Positions 17,676 through 25,157 are shown, numbered from the stretch's first letter. The stretch is DNA of 25,690 bases from JAWOHX01 sp046484975 (GCA_046484975.1 JAWOHX010000148.1:1-25690), one strand, 5' to 3'. Numbers and translations are program-made. The notes: generated by a model not told the origin, from the letters alone.

Positions 17676-18457
17676 GGCTTCTCCTGCATGCGAAGATAAA
17701 TGGCATCGATGAGGGAATCTTCCATGGCCTGGCTGTTCCAGATCTCCTGGGCCTTCACGGCCTGGGCCACCAGCATGTACAGTCCGTTCACCGTCCTTGC
17801 GCCGCAGGCCTTGGCGGTCTGCATGAACAGGGTTTCCAGGGGATTGTAGACCAGGTCCACCGCATAGCGGCAGTTGGTGAAAACTTCCTCCCCCACCACG
17901 CTGCGATGAATGTCGGGAAACATGCCGACAGGGGTTGTATTGACAACCCCCTCTGCATCGGAGACCTCACTCAGCCTGTCATAACCAATGAATCCTTCCC
18001 CTCTGGCCCGGGTGCTGGCGCACACCACTTCCCCGCCCAGGTCCTTCAGCGCCGCGATGACGCTTCGGGCTGCTCCCCCGTATCCCAGAACCAGCCACTT
18101 TTTGCCCTTTGCCTCCATGCCTTCCTTCCCCAGTGTCTTGATGAAACCGAAATAGTCGGTGTTGTGTCCTGTCCTTATGCCATCCCCGTACCGGATGGTG
18201 TTCACGGCCCCGATCTTTTGGGCCTCCTCCCCCACGTTGTCGAGAAGGGGCATCACCGCCTGCTTGTACGGGATGGTCACATTGATCCCGGCGAATCCGG
18301 CCTTCTCGAACATCATCAGATGGTGGGCCAGCCTCTTCTCGTTCTCAATCTCGAAGAGCTCATAGCTCCCCTGCCTACCGGTGATCTCAAAAAAATGCCT
18401 GTGGATGGTCCTGGAGGCGCTGTGCCCCAGGCTTTTGCCGATGAGTCCGAGTTTCAT
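17672..18457 (-). CDS. aroE: Shikimate dehydrogenase (NADP+)
   Basis: Reduces 3-dehydroshikimate to shikimate. The 261-residue length is slightly short of the common 270-285. The N-terminal substrate site reads GKSLGHSASRTIH, retaining the two Ser residues of the HSxS motif but with Arg where Pro usually follows. The catalytic Lys is in NVTIPYKQ, the catalytic Asp in NTDYFGF, the Rossmann motif is GYGGAARSV, and NTTPVGM and DLVYNPLETLF follow. The gene overlaps pheA by 4 bp (ATGA) upstream and aroK by 4 bp downstream. GGAG lies 7 nt before the ATG. Confidence 0.95.
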   Translation of the reverse strand: MKLGLIGKSLGHSASRTIHRHFFEITGRQGSYELFEIENEKRLAHHLMMFEKAGFAGINVTIPYKQAVMPLLDNVGEEAQKIGAVNTIRYGDGIRTGHNTDYFGFIKTLGKEGMEAKGKKWLVLGYGGAARSVIAALKDLGGEVVCASTRARGEGFIGYDRLSEVSDAEGVVNTTPVGMFPDIHRSVVGEEVFTNCRYAVDLVYNPLETLFMQTAKACGARTVNGLYMLVAQAVKAQEIWNSQAMEDSLIDAIYLRMQEKP

Positions 18458-19557
18458 ATGTCCTCTCCTTTGGACCGGTAGGATCCCAGCACCCGGAAAA
18501 ATCCGCAGTTGGCCCGGACCTGTGCCAGGGCTTTTTCCATTTTCCGGTCCATCACCGAGCCTTCCAGGTCGATATAGAAGTAATACTCGAAGGTCTTGCG
18601 GGTGTCGGGCCGGGATTCGATCTTCGAGATGTTGATGTTGTGTTCATACAGGGGCTTCAGGATGAGATACAACGCCCCGGGGACATGCCTGGTGGTGAAC
18701 AGGATGCTGGTCTTTTGTGCCTCGGCGGCATCGGACATGGTCTGTCCCACGCTGATGAAACGGGTGGAGTTGCGATCCCAGTCCTGGATGTTCTCCGCCA
18801 GCACCTGCAATCCCAGGAGCTCTGCAGCCCTCTTGGAGGCAATGGCCGCTTTGCCCGGGTCTTTCCACCGCAGGATGTCCCTGGCGGCGGTTGCTGTGTT
18901 GGTGTGTTCTTTCCCTTCGATTCCGGGATGGTTTTTGAAAAACCCCATGCACTGCTTGAGGGCCTGTGGATGGGAGTGGACTTCCCGGATGTCCTCCATC
19001 CTGCTTTCCGGCAGGCCAAGAAGGCAGTGGTCGATCTTCACCCTTGTCTCTCCGGTGATGAAGAGGTCATTTTCCCGCAGCAGGTCGAAGACGTCATTGA
19101 GGCCTCCCGTGGACGAGTTCTCCACCGGGACCACCCCCTGGTCGATCTCCTGGTTCCTCACCGCCTCAAACACCCTCTCGAAACTTTCCATCTGGACCCG
19201 GGGCGTTGATTCCCCGAACAGGACCATGGCGGCGGCTTCCCCATAGGAACCCCCGGTCCCCTGATAACCGACCCGCAGGACCTTCTCCTGCCCGGCTTGC
19301 TGGTAATTCCGGCTGATCCGCATCAGATTCCTGGTGAAGTCCTCCAGGTATTCCTCCAGGGCGGCATCCTCCAGGAGGGACAGGTTTGCCTGCATCACCT
19401 GTTTTTCCCGATGGGGATCAAGGACAGCCATCCCGTGCCTGTTCTTGTATGCGCCGATGTCCCTGGCGGCCTGCATCCTCTCCTCGAAAAGTGCCACCAT
19501 CTTCCTGTCGATGGCACTGATTCTCTCCCTGAGGGCGTCCAGTCCGTTTTTATCCAT
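18454..19557 (-). CDS. pheA: Bifunctional chorismate mutase / prephenate dehydratase (P-protein)
   Basis: Converts chorismate to prephenate and then phenylpyruvate, the committed route to phenylalanine. The 367 residues comprise an AroQ-class chorismate mutase (1-90), a prephenate dehydratase (95-271) and an ACT domain (about 284-358). The mutase keeps the E. coli-type active-site set, shifted by one: R10, R27, K38, D47, R50, E51 and Q86/87. The dehydratase has VENSSTGGLNDVFDLL and the catalytic TRF at 265-267. The ACT domain has GAL (294-296) and ESRP (314-317), the Phe feedback site. The start at 19557 is fixed by GGAGGGG just upstream. The frame runs 112 codons further into aroC, but that part resembles nothing. 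The gene overlaps aroC by 8 bp. Confidence 0.96.
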   Translation of the reverse strand: MDKNGLDALRERISAIDRKMVALFEERMQAARDIGAYKNRHGMAVLDPHREKQVMQANLSLLEDAALEEYLEDFTRNLMRISRNYQQAGQEKVLRVGYQGTGGSYGEAAAMVLFGESTPRVQMESFERVFEAVRNQEIDQGVVPVENSSTGGLNDVFDLLRENDLFITGETRVKIDHCLLGLPESRMEDIREVHSHPQALKQCMGFFKNHPGIEGKEHTNTATAARDILRWKDPGKAAIASKRAAELLGLQVLAENIQDWDRNSTRFISVGQTMSDAAEAQKTSILFTTRHVPGALYLILKPLYEHNINISKIESRPDTRKTFEYYFYIDLEGSVMDRKMEKALAQVRANCGFFRVLGSYRSKGEDI

Positions 19558-20635
19558 TCTTCCCCTCCTCCATGAGCTCATAGATCCCCAACGCCGCCAT
19601 GGCTTCGACAACGGGAACCATCCGCACTGCAATGCAGGGATCATGTCTGCCCTTGACATCAAGGCGGGTGTTCTCCCTGCTCTCCAGGTCCACGCTTTCC
19701 TGGGTCTTCCCGATGGAGGAAGTGGGTTTCGCCGCCACCTTGAACAGGACGGGCATGGCATTGGTGATCCCCCCCAGTACACCTCCCATGTGGTTGGTGG
19801 AGGTCCTGACCTCATCCCCGGCCATATGGAAGGCATCGTTGGCGCCGCTGCCCCGCATCCTGGCCAGGTCAAACCCCTTCCCGAAATCAACACCCTTCAC
19901 CCCCGGAATGGAGAACATCAGGCCGGCAAGGATGCTCTCCACCGACCCGAAGAAAGGCTCCCCGATGCCTGCGGGAAGCCCGTAGATACCCGTTTCAATG
20001 ACCCCGCCGACGGAGTCCCTGTCCTGCTGCACCCTTTGAATCAAATCCGCGGCCTTTCCAGCTTGTTCAGATGAGAGGAAAGGCAGGATGTTGCCCAGGA
20101 TTTTCTGCTCCGTCCCAGGCTCATATGCCAGTTCGTCCAGCGGTTCGTCCTCCACATCCCCCACCTGCAGGAGGTGGGAAACGATGACAATCCCCTTCTC
20201 CGCCAGGAGTGATTTGAACAAGGCGCCGGCGAACACCAGCGGTGCGGTCAGTCGTCCGGAAAAATGCCCGCCTCCCCTCAAGTCATTGTATCCCCTGTAT
20301 TTCACATGCCCGGTGTAATCGGCATGTCCCGGCCTGGGGACGGACAACGTCTCATTGTAGTCATTGGACCGGGTATCGGTGTTTTGGATGATGACACACA
20401 TCGGGCTCCCGGTGGTATAGCCGTCCTTCACCCCGCTGATGATCTCATACGCGTCGCCTTCGGTCCGTTTGGTCACCAGGGGGCCTCCCGGTTTCCTCCG
20501 GTCCATCATCCCCCGGACGGATTCCGCCGGGAAAAGGATGCCCGGCCCAATGCCATCTATGACAATGCCGATGCCCTTGCCATGGGATTCCCCGAACAGG
20601 GATACCCTGATTTTGTTTCCAAAGCATGAACTCAT
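19550..20635 (-). CDS. aroC: Chorismate synthase
   Basis: Flavin-dependent 1,4-elimination of EPSP to chorismate, the last step of the shikimate pathway. The 361-residue length is typical of the bacterial short form. The N-terminus reads FGNKIRVSLFGESHGKGIG. Further motifs are KRTEGDAYEIISGV, GHADYTGHVKYRGYNDLRGGGHFSGRLTA, FGSVESILAG, KGVDFGKGFDLA, and the C-terminal FKVAAKPTSSIGKTQESVDL and GRHDPCIAVRMVPVVEAM. The start is the ATG overlapping the aroA stop (ATGA), which begins MSSCFGNKI. An extension 21 codons upstream lies inside aroA. Confidence 0.98.
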   Translation of the reverse strand: MSSCFGNKIRVSLFGESHGKGIGIVIDGIGPGILFPAESVRGMMDRRKPGGPLVTKRTEGDAYEIISGVKDGYTTGSPMCVIIQNTDTRSNDYNETLSVPRPGHADYTGHVKYRGYNDLRGGGHFSGRLTAPLVFAGALFKSLLAEKGIVIVSHLLQVGDVEDEPLDELAYEPGTEQKILGNILPFLSSEQAGKAADLIQRVQQDRDSVGGVIETGIYGLPAGIGEPFFGSVESILAGLMFSIPGVKGVDFGKGFDLARMRGSGANDAFHMAGDEVRTSTNHMGGVLGGITNAMPVLFKVAAKPTSSIGKTQESVDLESRENTRLDVKGRHDPCIAVRMVPVVEAMAALGIYELMEEGKNG

Positions 20636-21846
20636 AGGATGTTCCCCCCAAGCCTGGCGAAATCCTCGAAAAACCCAGGGTAGGATTTTTTGACGCATTC
20701 CGCCCCTCTTATGGTTATTCTATCACCGATGACGGGTGCAAGTGAAGCAAAAGCCATTGCAATGCGATGATCGTTGAAGGATTCCACCGTCCCGCCCTTG
20801 AATTTTGTGCCTCCTTCGATGAACAGGCCATCGTCAAAGCGCATGGCCCTGGCCCCGATTTTATTCAGGTTCACCGCCATGGCAAGAAGCCGGTCGCTTT
20901 CCTTGAGCTTAAGCCTGCGGGCGTTGGTGATCCGCAGGGTTCCGTTCACTGCAGCACCCCAGGTGCAGAGTGCCGGGACCAGGTCAGGGCACTGGGAGAC
21001 ATCGATGACCTTGTCCCCTGTTTTTTCCAGCAGTTCCCGGATGACCCTGTCGGGCTGGGAGGAATCTTCCTCCAGGCCCTGGATCCCGATGTCCGCCCCC
21101 AGTGCGTTCATCACATGGAAAAAGGCGGCGTTGGACCAGTCCCCGGACACCACTTTCTCCGCCGCCAGGTAGGTGCTGCTGCCCGGCACCGTGTATCCCT
21201 GGTCCTTTTCCACCCGGACATTGAAGCATTCCATCACATCCATGGTGAGGTCCACATACCCGGCGGATTCCAATTCCCCCAAAATCCCCACATGCCCCCC
21301 GCGTTCCACAAGGGCCAGCCCCATCAGGAGTCCTGAGACGAACTGGCTGGAGACGTTCCCCCGGACCATGTATTCTCCCCCTTTGAGTTTCCCCTCGATG
21401 CGCAGGGGCAGGAATGCCTCTCCATGGCGGTAACGGATGCCATCCCTGCCATAGATCTGAAAAGACTCCTCCATGGGCCGCTGGGGCAGTCTTCCCTTTC
21501 CGGTGAACACTGTCCTGCCTCCCAGTCCGGCGCAGATGAGACTGAGAAACCGCAGGGTGGTCCCGGATTCCCCGCAGTCAATCTCTCTTTGTCCTCCCCT
21601 GTCCATCCTTCCAAAAATCCTCGCCCGGTGCCGTCCCTTTCCCATGGAACTATCCTCCAGCTCATAGCCGGAGAAGGTTTTCAATGCTTCCAAGGTGGCC
21701 AGGACATCCTCTGACAGGACCAGGTTGTCCACATGGGATGTTCCTTTGGCAAGGCCTGCGCATAAAAGAATGCGGTGGGCTTCGCTCTTTGACGGCTGGG
21801 AAAGGACGGTTCCCTTCAAGGCCGATCTTCCGATGTTCATTTCCAT
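20632..21846 (-). CDS. aroA: 3-phosphoshikimate 1-carboxyvinyltransferase (EPSP synthase)
   Basis: Transfers the enolpyruvyl group of PEP to shikimate 3-phosphate. At 404 residues it is shorter than the 427-430 of E. coli-like enzymes. The PEP/S3P site reads PSKSEAHR, with K20, S21 and R25. The loop that binds PEP reads CGESGTTLR rather than GNAGTAMR. Later residues are SSQFVSGLLMGLAL, the catalytic Asp in CPDLVPAL, Glu in KESDRL, FNDHRIAMAFA, and the C-terminal CVKKSYPGFFEDFARLGG. GGAGGGG lies 5 nt before the first ATG; a second ATG is two codons later. The gene overlaps aroB by 10 bp and aroC by 4 bp. Confidence 0.96.
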   Translation of the reverse strand: MEMNIGRSALKGTVLSQPSKSEAHRILLCAGLAKGTSHVDNLVLSEDVLATLEALKTFSGYELEDSSMGKGRHRARIFGRMDRGGQREIDCGESGTTLRFLSLICAGLGGRTVFTGKGRLPQRPMEESFQIYGRDGIRYRHGEAFLPLRIEGKLKGGEYMVRGNVSSQFVSGLLMGLALVERGGHVGILGELESAGYVDLTMDVMECFNVRVEKDQGYTVPGSSTYLAAEKVVSGDWSNAAFFHVMNALGADIGIQGLEEDSSQPDRVIRELLEKTGDKVIDVSQCPDLVPALCTWGAAVNGTLRITNARRLKLKESDRLLAMAVNLNKIGARAMRFDDGLFIEGGTKFKGGTVESFNDHRIAMAFASLAPVIGDRITIRGAECVKKSYPGFFEDFARLGGNIL

Positions 21847-22859
21847 GTGTTCCCCTCCGTAAAGAAGCCTGTGTCCGTCTCCATGATGTCAGGTTGTCCC
21901 ATTTCCCTGAGGATCACCAGGCGGAGTTTCCTGTCCAGTATCTTCTTGTCCCTCTCCATGAACCTGGCCAGATCCCCCATGTCGATGTCAAGGGATACCG
22001 GGAGCCCGTGACGGACGAGGAGTCTCTCCATCCTTTCCGACAGGCCTTCCCGGGTCCATCCCCTCCGTTCGGATATCCTGGTGGTCTCCATCATGCCCAC
22101 CGCGACGGCTTCCCCGTGGGTGATGCTTCCGTATCCAAGGAAACTCTCCACGGCATGTCCAAGGGTGTGGCCGAAATTCAACAACATCCGTTCCCCCCTG
22201 TCCCTCGGGTCCTTCTGGACGATTTTCCTTTTCTCGTCCACGCACCGCAGGATCATGTCCCCGGAAGGGATGCCTGATATCCGCAGCTCAAAATCCTCCA
22301 CCATCCCCTCGTCAAAGAGCATGGCGGTTTTCAGCATCTCCGCCACGCCGCACCGCACCTGCTCCGGTGGCAGGGTAAGAAGCACATCCCTGCGGAGAAA
22401 GACTCCCGCGGGATGATGGAAGCTGCCCACAAGGTTTTTCCCTTCCGGCAGGTTCACCCCGCATTTGCCGCCCACGCTGCTGTCCACCTGGGCAAGCAGC
22501 GTGGTGGGCACCTGGTGGTAGGGAATCCCCCTCATGTATATGGAGGCGCAGAATCCTGCAAGGTCCCCGCACACACCCCCGCCGAAGGCCACCAGGGAAT
22601 CGCTCCGGCTGATTCCGGCTCGTGCCATGTCCTGAAGGATATCCCCGGCCTTTACCAATGATTTGTCCTTTTCTCCCCGGACGAAGCTGATTCCGGCAAA
22701 AGGCATGTCCAGTTTATCCTGGTGGAGGACATAGGCGGTCTCGTCCGCCACCAGATATGTTTTCCCGGAAAGGGTCCTCTTCAGGCTCCCGTAGCTCTTC
22801 GCCCCGGAATGAATGTCGTATCGGGTATGATCGAAGTCAACGGTCAGGATCTTATCCAT
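21837..22859 (-). CDS. aroB: 3-dehydroquinate synthase
   Basis: NAD- and metal-dependent cyclisation of DAHP to 3-dehydroquinate. The 340-residue length is near the family mean. The nucleotide-binding core is AFGGGVCGDLAGFCAS, followed by RGIPYHQVPTTLLAQVDSSVGGK and VNLPEGKNLVGSFHHP. The three metal ligands are present in GVAEMLK, NFGHTLGHAVE and THGEAVAVGM. Odd but harmless: FHHP where FxQP is usual. GGAAGGAG lies 8 nt before the ATG, which is one base after the aroF stop. Confidence 0.97.
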   Translation of the reverse strand: MDKILTVDFDHTRYDIHSGAKSYGSLKRTLSGKTYLVADETAYVLHQDKLDMPFAGISFVRGEKDKSLVKAGDILQDMARAGISRSDSLVAFGGGVCGDLAGFCASIYMRGIPYHQVPTTLLAQVDSSVGGKCGVNLPEGKNLVGSFHHPAGVFLRRDVLLTLPPEQVRCGVAEMLKTAMLFDEGMVEDFELRISGIPSGDMILRCVDEKRKIVQKDPRDRGERMLLNFGHTLGHAVESFLGYGSITHGEAVAVGMMETTRISERRGWTREGLSERMERLLVRHGLPVSLDIDMGDLARFMERDKKILDRKLRLVILREMGQPDIMETDTGFFTEGNTWK

Positions 22860-22860
22860 T

Positions 22861-23874
22861 TCACATGCTCCTTCCCACCGCGGAAGCGATGGTCCGCAGA
22901 TTGTCCAAAAGCTCGCTCATGGCCTGCGGGGTCATGGATTGCTGGCCGTCGCACAACGCTTTTTCGGGACAATCGTGGACCTCGATCATGACACCGTCCG
23001 CCCCGGCCGCCACCGCCGCCCTGGCCATGGGGGCCACCATCCAGGATATGCCGGTGGCATGGCTTGGATCCACGATCACAGGCAGGTGGGAAAGGTTCTT
23101 CACCGAAGGGATGGCGCTTAGGTCCAGGGTGTTTCTCGTGTATCGCTCAAATGTCCGGATACCCCGCTCACAGAGGATGACATTGGGATTGCCTTCCGAG
23201 AGGATGTATTCCGCGGACATGAGCCATTCCTCGATGGTTGCGGAGATCCCCCGTTTCAGGAGGATGGGTTTTTTCGTCCTGCCCAGTTCCCGGAGGAGCA
23301 TGAAGTTCTGCATGTTCCTGGCGCCCACCTGGATCAGGTCCACATCCTCACAGAAACGCTCCACCATGTCCTCGGACAGGACTTCGGAGACGATGGGAAG
23401 GCCTGTTTCCCTGCGGGCCACCTTCAGCAGCTCCAGGCCCTCGAACCCGAGGCCCTGGAATGAATATGGGGAGGACCGGGGCTTGAACGCACCTCCCCGG
23501 AGGAAGGAGCCTCCCATGGCTTTCACTGCTCTGGCCAGGGCAACGATCTGCTCCTCGCTTTCCACGGAGCAGGGGCCGGCGATGAGGATGACCTTCTCCC
23601 CTCCCACCGGAATCCCGCATACCTCCACCAGGGATGGTTCGGGATGGAAGAGCTTGTTGGCTCTCTTGAAAGGTTCCTGGATGCGCATGACCCGGTGGAC
23701 GATGGGATAGAGGCCGATCTGGTCCATGCTGATCCCGCTGGTGTCCCCCACCAGTCCCAGTATGGTATAGTCGCTCCCCACCACCTTCTCAACCTTCACG
23801 CCCATTTTACTGACATCCTCCACCAGGGAACGGATGCTCTCCTCGCTGGATTTGGGTTTCAGAATGATGACCAT
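22861..23874 (-). CDS. aroF: 3-deoxy-7-phosphoheptulonate (DAHP) synthase, type I-beta
   Basis: Condenses PEP and erythrose 4-phosphate to DAHP, the entry step of aromatic biosynthesis. Of the 337 residues, the first 70 or so (MVIILKPKSSEESIRSLV and on) form a ferredoxin-like extension of the Thermotoga/Bacillota type, known there as a feedback-inhibition domain. The barrel has LIAGPCSVES (metal-binding Cys), FLRGGAFKPRSSPYSF, KPILLKRG, VILCERGIRTFE, TLDLSAIP, VDPSHATG and DGVMIEVH. AGGAGG lies 7 nt before the ATG and directly follows the U-tract of the attenuator terminator, so this first structural gene is under leader control. The effector (Tyr, Phe or prephenate) cannot be read from the sequence. 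Confidence 0.97.
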   Translation of the reverse strand: MVIILKPKSSEESIRSLVEDVSKMGVKVEKVVGSDYTILGLVGDTSGISMDQIGLYPIVHRVMRIQEPFKRANKLFHPEPSLVEVCGIPVGGEKVILIAGPCSVESEEQIVALARAVKAMGGSFLRGGAFKPRSSPYSFQGLGFEGLELLKVARRETGLPIVSEVLSEDMVERFCEDVDLIQVGARNMQNFMLLRELGRTKKPILLKRGISATIEEWLMSAEYILSEGNPNVILCERGIRTFERYTRNTLDLSAIPSVKNLSHLPVIVDPSHATGISWMVAPMARAAVAAGADGVMIEVHDCPEKALCDGQQSMTPQAMSELLDNLRTIASAVGRSM

Positions 23875-23889
23875 GTCCTTGCCTCCTGT

Positions 23890-23922
23890 AAAAAAAACAG
23901 AGACCCTCTTTGAGCCTCTGTT
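23890..23922 (-). terminator. Attenuator terminator of the aro operon
   Basis: ACAGAGGCTC-AAAGA-GGGTCTCTGT folds into a 10-pair stem (two G-U pairs, plus an outer A-U) with a 5-nt loop, followed by eight U residues. It ends 15 bp before the aroF ATG, between leader peptide and first enzyme. A strong intrinsic terminator here makes sense only as a conditional one. Confidence 0.92.
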
Positions 23923-23955
23923 CCTTGATTTTCTTCTATGAGAATGAAAGGCTCA
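23911..23955 (-). promoter_or_regulatory. Antiterminator of the aro leader
   Basis: The nine bases at 23947-23955 (TGAGCCTTT) can pair with AGAGGCTCA at 23911-23919 (eight Watson-Crick pairs, one G-U), which takes up the 5' arm of the terminator stem. The 5' strand starts at the leader-peptide stop codon. A ribosome stalled at leader codons 9-14 should leave it free, while a ribosome at the stop codon should mask it and let the terminator form. A third pairing, GCATTC with GAATGT (23986-23991 with 23955-23960), brackets the aromatic codons and could act as the alternative 1:2 hairpin. Confidence 0.78.
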
Positions 23956-24012
23956 CATTCCGGTGTCCCTGAAAAAGAAATAGTTGAATGCCAAATGCGA
24001 TTTTCTTTTCAT
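23953..24012 (-). CDS. Aromatic leader peptide (attenuation), 19 aa
   Basis: A 19-codon ORF beginning ATGAAAAGA, with AAAGGA 5 nt upstream, placed about 20 nt after the predicted transcription start. Residues 9-14 are Phe-Asn-Tyr-Phe-Phe-Phe, giving four Phe and one Tyr among 19 residues and no Trp. The peptide is too short and too biased to be a typical protein. Its position between promoter and conditional terminator matches pheL/pheA-type ribosome-mediated attenuation. Phe-tRNA (and perhaps Tyr-tRNA) shortage would stall the ribosome at these codons. Confidence 0.85.
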   Translation of the reverse strand: MKRKSHLAFNYFFFRDTGM

Positions 24013-24037
24013 GCCTGTCCTTTCTCTCTTTAAAAAC

Positions 24038-24066
24038 ATATTACTGCAGAAACAGAGGCCTGTCAA
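24038..24066 (-). promoter_or_regulatory. Promoter of the aro operon
   Basis: A perfect -35 TTGACA (24061-24066), a 17-bp spacer and the -10 TAATAT (24038-24043) start 8 bp downstream of the DUF402 stop codon. Predicted transcription start is near 24031, leaving a leader RNA of about 157 nt before the aroF ATG. Confidence 0.85.
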
Positions 24067-24074
24067 TGGAAAAA

Positions 24075-24599
24075 TCACCGGATAAACCGCCTGTAATCCC
24101 CGTTGAAGGGGAATCGTTTTTCCTGTATGTCACGTTTCAGGACCTCCACCGTCTCGGTGACTTTCCTCTGCACTTCCTCCGGATAGCCATATGAGGCCCT
24201 GTTGTGCTCGTATTCGTCCAGGTCCACCACCCGTATTTCCCCGTCCTCCAGGATGACATCCACGTCCAGGTCCACGAACTCCACCCTGTCCCTGCCAATT
24301 CTTGCCGGCATGGCGATGTTGCAGTACAGGTAGGTGGCCTCCATCCGCTCATCCAGCACCAGGGCCGCGGTGTACCAGCGGTCCGGAAAGAAATATTCAA
24401 AGGTGTTTTTATCAAAGGTGTATTCCTCCCCCCTGGTGTGATGTGTGAGGATCCTCCCCTTTCTTCCCCGCAGCAGGAGATGGTTGCCCGATTGCTCCAC
24501 GAACTCCAGTTCCTGCTCATAGTGGGGTCTTTGGTCATATTTCAAGGATCTCATGATCATGACGGCATTTCCTTTTACAGGCAATGGCACTTTTTTCAT
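24075..24599 (-). CDS. DUF402 domain protein, putative nucleotide phosphatase
   Basis: DUF402 proteins include B. subtilis YgaC-like nucleoside di-/triphosphate phosphatases and FomD. The 174 residues from the chosen ATG (MKKVPLPVKG) contain the family's features: an N-terminal beta-rich part (LEFVEQSGNHLLLRGRKG), YFFPDRWYTAALVLDE, YLYCNIAMPARI, the acidic metal-site-like FVDLDVDVILEDGEIRVVDLDEYE, and a C-terminal helix with YPEEVQRKVTETVE. Start choice: an AGGA-type site and a 4-bp gap after the DUF3795 gene. The open frame extends 45 codons further upstream, but that part lies inside the preceding gene. Substrate is unknown here. Confidence 0.85.
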   Translation of the reverse strand: MKKVPLPVKGNAVMIMRSLKYDQRPHYEQELEFVEQSGNHLLLRGRKGRILTHHTRGEEYTFDKNTFEYFFPDRWYTAALVLDERMEATYLYCNIAMPARIGRDRVEFVDLDVDVILEDGEIRVVDLDEYEHNRASYGYPEEVQRKVTETVEVLKRDIQEKRFPFNGDYRRFIR

Positions 24600-24603
24600 T
24601 GTG

Positions 24604-25056
24604 TCATTCCTTTTCCTCTCCCCACCGGTATTTTCTGTTCTGCTGCAATATCCCGATCCCGCAATGCAGGCACAGCCCATTGTGGCAGCATACCGTTTGG
24701 TTGCATTCAGGACAAGACCACTTTTTCTCTTCATCGCTGAGAAACCGAATCATGCCGTGTTCCTGGATGGTTCTCAGGTTGTCGATCATGCTCATGTGAT
24801 ATTTTGTGCGGTACCGTTTGTCCAGTGCCTTGAGACGCTTGCATGGAAAATCCCCGCACTCATAACAAAACCGGACCAGCCCCTTCCCCAGCACCGGACA
24901 CCGGTCTCCCATGTGGAGACAGTTTTTGCCCCGGGGGCGGCAACCTTCGCAATACATCCTGTGAAAGCCTTTTTGGTTCAGATCCTGTTTCTTTGCGAGG
25001 TAACTGATGCATACTCCACAATTCATCCCGCAGGGAGCGATCAGATTTTCCTGCAT
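24604..25056 (-). CDS. Cys-rich DUF3795 domain protein
   Basis: Uncharacterised family seen mainly in anaerobes. The 150 residues hold 16 Cys. The N-terminal signature APCGMNCGVCISYL is followed by CEGCRPRGKNC, FCYECGDFPCKRLKALDKRY, then SMIDNLRTIQEHG, and a C-terminal CPECNQTVCCHNGLCLHC. The repeated CxxC pairs suggest zinc or iron-sulfur binding. No catalytic motif is visible and no function is assigned. AAAGGGG lies about 6 nt before the ATG, with a promoter upstream. It probably forms a two-gene transcript with the DUF402 gene. Confidence 0.85.
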   Translation of the reverse strand: MQENLIAPCGMNCGVCISYLAKKQDLNQKGFHRMYCEGCRPRGKNCLHMGDRCPVLGKGLVRFCYECGDFPCKRLKALDKRYRTKYHMSMIDNLRTIQEHGMIRFLSDEEKKWSCPECNQTVCCHNGLCLHCGIGILQQNRKYRWGEEKE

Positions 25057-25083
25057 ATGGTTCCCCTTTCGGTCTTTGATGTC

Positions 25084-25111
25084 ATTTTATCATATTCAAT
25101 ATGCTGTTCAA
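25084..25111 (-). promoter_or_regulatory. Promoter of the DUF3795-DUF402 pair
   Basis: TTGAAC (25106-25111), a 16-bp spacer and TAAAAT (25084-25089; 5 of 6 matches) preceded by TGA (extended -10), 27 nt upstream of the DUF3795 ATG. Confidence 0.65.
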
Positions 25112-25139
25112 CCTTGCGGGCTTCATTTTACTCCACAAC

Positions 25140-25157
25140 AAAAAAATCCAAAGATTT
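25140..25157 (-). terminator. Weak intrinsic terminator after the right-edge gene
   Basis: AAATC-TTTG-GATTT, a five-pair mostly A-T stem running into a T-tract, 9 bp after the stop codon. Its place between two genes supports it, but the stem is weak. Confidence 0.35.

Noticed and set aside
19558..19893. N-terminal extension of PheA by 112 residues
   Set aside because: It is out-of-frame sequence of aroC. GGAGGGG fixes the start at 19557, where the chorismate mutase domain begins.
23953..24039. Longer, 28-codon version of the leader peptide from an ATG at 24039
   Set aside because: That ATG overlaps the -10 box and has no Shine-Dalgarno. The ATG at 24012 has AAAGGA upstream.
24049..24059. 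A 9-base match complementary to the terminator 5' arm (GCCTCTGTT with AACAGAGGC) as antiterminator
   Set aside because: It lies in the spacer between the -35 and -10 boxes of the predicted promoter, so it should not be in the transcript.
23875..24074. T-box riboswitch in the aro leader
   Set aside because: The conserved T-box antiterminator sequence (AGGGTGG...) is not present. The region is short and contains a translated-looking aromatic-rich ORF instead.
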